In this document: positions 61,194 through 64,000 of the stretch, piece by piece | Numbering within the stretch: the stretch's first letter is position 1 | Layout of the letters: each line of letters begins with the position of its first letter | Assembly (NCBI GenBank): GCA_019311105.1 | Contig: JAFDDA010000021.1 | Location: forward strand, 1-64,000 | Direction: 5' to 3' | Origin: Deltaproteobacteria bacterium | GTDB taxonomy: Bacteria; Myxococcota_A; UBA9160; JAFDDA01 | DNA length: 64,000 bases | Notes under the pieces: model-generated | Databases searched by the model: none | What the model saw: the letters and a program-made list of their open reading frames with translations, nothing else | Told to the model about the DNA's origin: nothing | Translations under genes and position numbers: made by a program

Positions 61194-63956
61194 ATGAGTT
61201 GCACCGATCTTGGCCGGAAGCCCCAAGCAGTCCTCGAGGCGAGAACCATCGCCCGGAGCGCTGCCCTCCTGCTCTGCTTGCTCGGCACCCTCGGCCTCGG
61301 GCCGGCGTCGTGTGAACGCGACGTCTGCCGCGAGCTGTCTCGGGCGCAAGCTCGGGTCAAGCAGCTCGAAGCTCGCAACGAGCGGCTCGCCGGGAAGCTC
61401 CACAAGAAGGTTCACGCCTTTCAAGGTGTGGGTCGCGGGCATCGACTCCATGGCGAACTGGAACCCGGGAGCGAGGACCTGGCACGACGGACCGAGGTCC
61501 ACGCCCGGCAGCTGGAGTTGGCTCGCCAACGCGTCTTCGAGATCTCTGCCGGACTGGGCCCTGAACAAGGTTGCTCCGGTCCGAGCCTCTTCTTCGTCGC
61601 TCCCGACGAGACGGCACCTTTGCTCGAGCAGCTACCGCCGACCTTCGATGCGATGCCCCGACCGCTCGCCAGCGCGAGGGATCATCGAGGACACGAGGGC
61701 GATTTCGTGGCAGACGAAATCGTCGTCCCGACGAGTGTCGCCGCCGCGGTCGCCGCACGCTGGAATGGCGTCGTGCTCGAGGAGTTCGCAGTGGCCGCAC
61801 CGGGTGCGACCGCCTTCTCACTGATTCGTGTGGACACCTCCGTCGTCGAGACGTCTGAGCTGGCCTCACAGGTCGATGCACTCTCCGCCGCGGAGAGCTC
61901 CGCCGTGCAGGTTTCGAGCGAAGCCGGCCTGCGGCTGCTCGCCCTCGTGGCGAGCGAAGCGACCGCAGGCAACGAGATCGCGATCAACTGGGTCGGGCGC
62001 GGAGCGGACTTCGACGACGGCCTCCTGGCCGAGAGCTTCGTCGGCCCGATCTCTGGGATCGACTGGAGCACTGGGCCGACGATCTGGAGTCGGAATCCCT
62101 ACGATTGGGTGCACTTCTCCGAGGCTGCGACCCAGGGTATGGGTGTGACCGAAGCTTGGACCGCGATGGATGCTGCCGGCGCCCTCCGCGAGCGGGTGGG
62201 GCTTGCCATCCTGGACATGGGCTTCCGGCCCGATGTGAACGGCGACTTTCCCGACGGCTTCCGTGCCTTCAGCATCGTGGCGGACAGCGACCCGCTGCTG
62301 AGCGAGAACCGATATGGCTGTGGTGGCGGGAATCCCTGCCGCTGGCACGGAACGGGCGTTCTCAACGCAGCCGCCGGCGCGGTCGACAACGAGATCGCCG
62401 CCGCCGGGACGGGCGGCCCGGTGGCCGACGCGATTGCGGTCTATCTGCTCTACGACCTGTTCTCGACGGTGATCGCTCTCGATCAGGCGCGCATCGCCGG
62501 CGCCCGCGTGGCGAACATGTCCTTCGGCGGCTGGGTTCCGGCCGGTCTCGAGTGGAGCATGCTGCCCTTCGATCCGATCTTTCGAACCCTCCACGCGGAG
62601 GGAATGGTGCTCGTAGCGGCGGCAGGAAACGACTCGGGCAACGTCGATGCGGCGGCCTGCATCTTCGACCTCTGTTGGGAGGAGGGCTTCAACTATCCGT
62701 GCGAGATGGGAGAAGTCCTGTGCATCGGAGCTCTCGCGCACGACTCCCTGGGCCGCGCCGATTACTCGAACTTCGGCTCCCCCGATCGCGGCTTCGACAA
62801 CGGCACCGTGGACCTGTTCGCGCCCGGGCTGATCCCAACTGGACCGGACCCCGACGCTCCCGGTTCGTCCGTCCAGGAGAAGCGCGGCACGAGCCTTGCC
62901 AGCCCGTATGCAGCAGGCGTGGCCGCGCTGCTCTTCGCGAGCGATCCTTCGATTTCGGCCGGCGATGTAGCGAGCATCCTCGTGGATACCGGTCGTCGCA
63001 ATCCGGACGACGACACCGTGAATCGGGTGATCTCACCTCGCGTGGGCGTGCAAGAGACGCTCAGCCGGGTGTGCCCCTGCGCTTCGATCGCATCGCCCGG
63101 CCGCGCCGAGATCCTGCCTGAAGGACTCTTCGTCTTCGAAGGCCGCAGCTACGCCCCGGCAACCACGGTAGCTTCTGCCGACTGGACGATCCGCGAGGGC
63201 GACCCGTCGGGACCGATCGTTTCCATGGCATCCGGCCTGATCGCACCGATCCTGGTCCGGGGTGACGGTTTCTACTTCGCCGATCTGACGGTGGCCTACG
63301 GCAACGGAAGCGTTGCCTCCGATACCGTCCCGTTTCGGATCGAGAATGGTCTGCCGACGGCGAACATCACCTCGCCACCCCAGGGGTCAACCTTCACGCG
63401 GACCGAGCAGGTCGTGCTGCGTGTCGACGCCTCCGATCCCGGCTACCCCGAGGGGGTTCCGAACTCCAACATCGATTGGTTCGTGGACGGCGTGCCCTTC
63501 GAGAGTGGCGACGACCGACTCGTCGACTTCTCGGGCGTGCCGCTCGGGTTGACGAACCTCGAAGTAGTCGTCGACGACGGATTTGCGATGGCGAGCGATT
63601 CGGTCGTAATCAACCTGATCGAAGGTGGTCCGAACGGACCGCCGAGCGCCCGAATCGTCGAGCCGGGCGACGGCGAACGCTTCGACGCCATGCCGGTGAG
63701 CGGAGGCTTTGCCCACTTCGTGCGCTTCCGGGTCTCGGCCAACGATCCCGAGGGCGACCCGCTTACCATCATCTGGGAGGCCTCACAGGGAGGCGGGCCC
63801 TTCGTGGAGATCGGCCGGGGCCACGAGATCATCGAGCGCTTCGTAGTTCCGTGCTTCGGCGACAACTTCACCATCCGCGTTCGCGTCTCGGACGGGATCA
63901 ACGCCCCGCGCCAGGACGCGATCCAGATCTTCACCAACTCTCAGCCTCTATGCTGA
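61194..63956 (+). CDS. Secreted subtilisin-like (S8) serine protease with Ig-like tail domains
   Basis: A 920-residue protein. A membrane or signal segment (about 20-42, ending ASC) is followed by a coiled-coil-like region (about 45-100) and a prodomain-like part. The S8 catalytic domain spans about 310-625: Asp in VGLAILDMGFRPDVNGD, His in CRWHGTGVLNAAAG, Asn in VAAAGNDSGN and Ser in KRGTSLASPYAAGVAAL. Two or three beta-sandwich domains fill the C-terminal 300 residues (PTANITSPPQGSTFTRTEQV, PPSARIVEPGDGERF). It is probably exported and cell-surface or extracellular. ATG 61194 follows GGGAGCACT. TTGCAA at 61109 and AAGAAT at 61133 are a weak promoter candidate. Confidence 0.9.
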   Translation: MSCTDLGRKPQAVLEARTIARSAALLLCLLGTLGLGPASCERDVCRELSRAQARVKQLEARNERLAGKLHKKVHAFQGVGRGHRLHGELEPGSEDLARRTEVHARQLELARQRVFEISAGLGPEQGCSGPSLFFVAPDETAPLLEQLPPTFDAMPRPLASARDHRGHEGDFVADEIVVPTSVAAAVAARWNGVVLEEFAVAAPGATAFSLIRVDTSVVETSELASQVDALSAAESSAVQVSSEAGLRLLALVASEATAGNEIAINWVGRGADFDDGLLAESFVGPISGIDWSTGPTIWSRNPYDWVHFSEAATQGMGVTEAWTAMDAAGALRERVGLAILDMGFRPDVNGDFPDGFRAFSIVADSDPLLSENRYGCGGGNPCRWHGTGVLNAAAGAVDNEIAAAGTGGPVADAIAVYLLYDLFSTVIALDQARIAGARVANMSFGGWVPAGLEWSMLPFDPIFRTLHAEGMVLVAAAGNDSGNVDAAACIFDLCWEEGFNYPCEMGEVLCIGALAHDSLGRADYSNFGSPDRGFDNGTVDLFAPGLIPTGPDPDAPGSSVQEKRGTSLASPYAAGVAALLFASDPSISAGDVASILVDTGRRNPDDDTVNRVISPRVGVQETLSRVCPCASIASPGRAEILPEGLFVFEGRSYAPATTVASADWTIREGDPSGPIVSMASGLIAPILVRGDGFYFADLTVAYGNGSVASDTVPFRIENGLPTANITSPPQGSTFTRTEQVVLRVDASDPGYPEGVPNSNIDWFVDGVPFESGDDRLVDFSGVPLGLTNLEVVVDDGFAMASDSVVINLIEGGPNGPPSARIVEPGDGERFDAMPVSGGFAHFVRFRVSANDPEGDPLTIIWEASQGGGPFVEIGRGHEIIERFVVPCFGDNFTIRVRVSDGINAPRQDAIQIFTNSQPLC

Positions 63957-64000
63957 TCTCACGGAGTGCGAGCCGGCGTCCGGTTGGCCCGACCGAGGCC

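Overview
The window is about 64 kb of GC-rich, densely coding bacterial DNA. Three gene orders suggest a Gram-negative of the former Deltaproteobacteria (Desulfobacterota, Myxococcota or Binatota-like): lptC/A-lptB-rpoN-ptsN-hprK-rapZ-EIIA(Man)-HPr, yajC-secD-secF, and ispD-ispF-cysS-uvrB-uvrC. LPS transport genes, a TolC-type porin, lipoproteins and PEP-CTERM/exosortase-linked genes all imply an outer membrane. The lineage is an inference from gene order; no rRNA gene or complete tRNA is present.

Layout. 0-5.4 kb: a small membrane protein overlapping a serine-recombinase stub, a frameshifted TerB-like/dodecin gene, the 3' part of a tRNA, a PEP-CTERM protein and an adenylate cyclase-TolB-TPR protein. 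5.4-16.2 kb: core genes for LPS export, sigma-54, the nitrogen-type PTS, S-adenosylmethionine synthesis and Sec. 16.2-18.9 kb: a 26-bp perfect inverted repeat, a bactofilin, a TolC-family protein and a 23-bp tandem repeat. 18.9-28.9 kb: isoprenoid genes, cysS, uvrBC, an aspartic protease and comEC. 29-35.9 kb: an exosortase-associated protein (frameshifted), DUF4404, an orphan protein, an S9 peptidase, an APH-like phosphotransferase, an MFS carrier and a metzincin-like lipoprotein. 35.9-43 kb: signalling genes (HD-GYP regulator, V4R-STAS, DUF4388-DnaJ-TPR, hybrid REC protein) and rfbB. 43-54.5 kb: envelope genes (two sulfatase-type enzymes, M48 protease, LolA-like protein, cupredoxin-like protein behind a sigma-54 promoter, NTP-transferase/CDP-alcohol phosphotransferase fusion, double PilZ, polytopic membrane protein). 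54.6-61 kb: an integration hot spot. 61.2 kb to the end: a large secreted subtilisin-like protease.

The most distinctive region is 54.6-60.7 kb. Three same-direction copies of the 3' half of a tRNA-Ala(GGC) gene lie at 54632, 56051 and 60582. The first two bracket a single PP-loop ATPase gene. The last two bracket a CBS protein, a headless cytochrome c, a second gene fragment, an accessory-looking FtsH and a C-terminal integrase stub. This looks like serial integration and decay at one tRNA site.

Other unusual points are: LptC-like, FlgO/TolB-like and LptA-like parts in one reading frame; several operon-leading genes with a -10-like hexamer only 6-9 bases before the start codon, which suggests leaderless mRNAs; in-frame 24-bp repeats at the start of comEC; a REC-HisKA-REC-Hpt protein whose HisKA box has lost its histidine; and a duplicated start region ahead of rapZ. 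Three genes carry single-base frameshifts, which could be real decay or assembly error.
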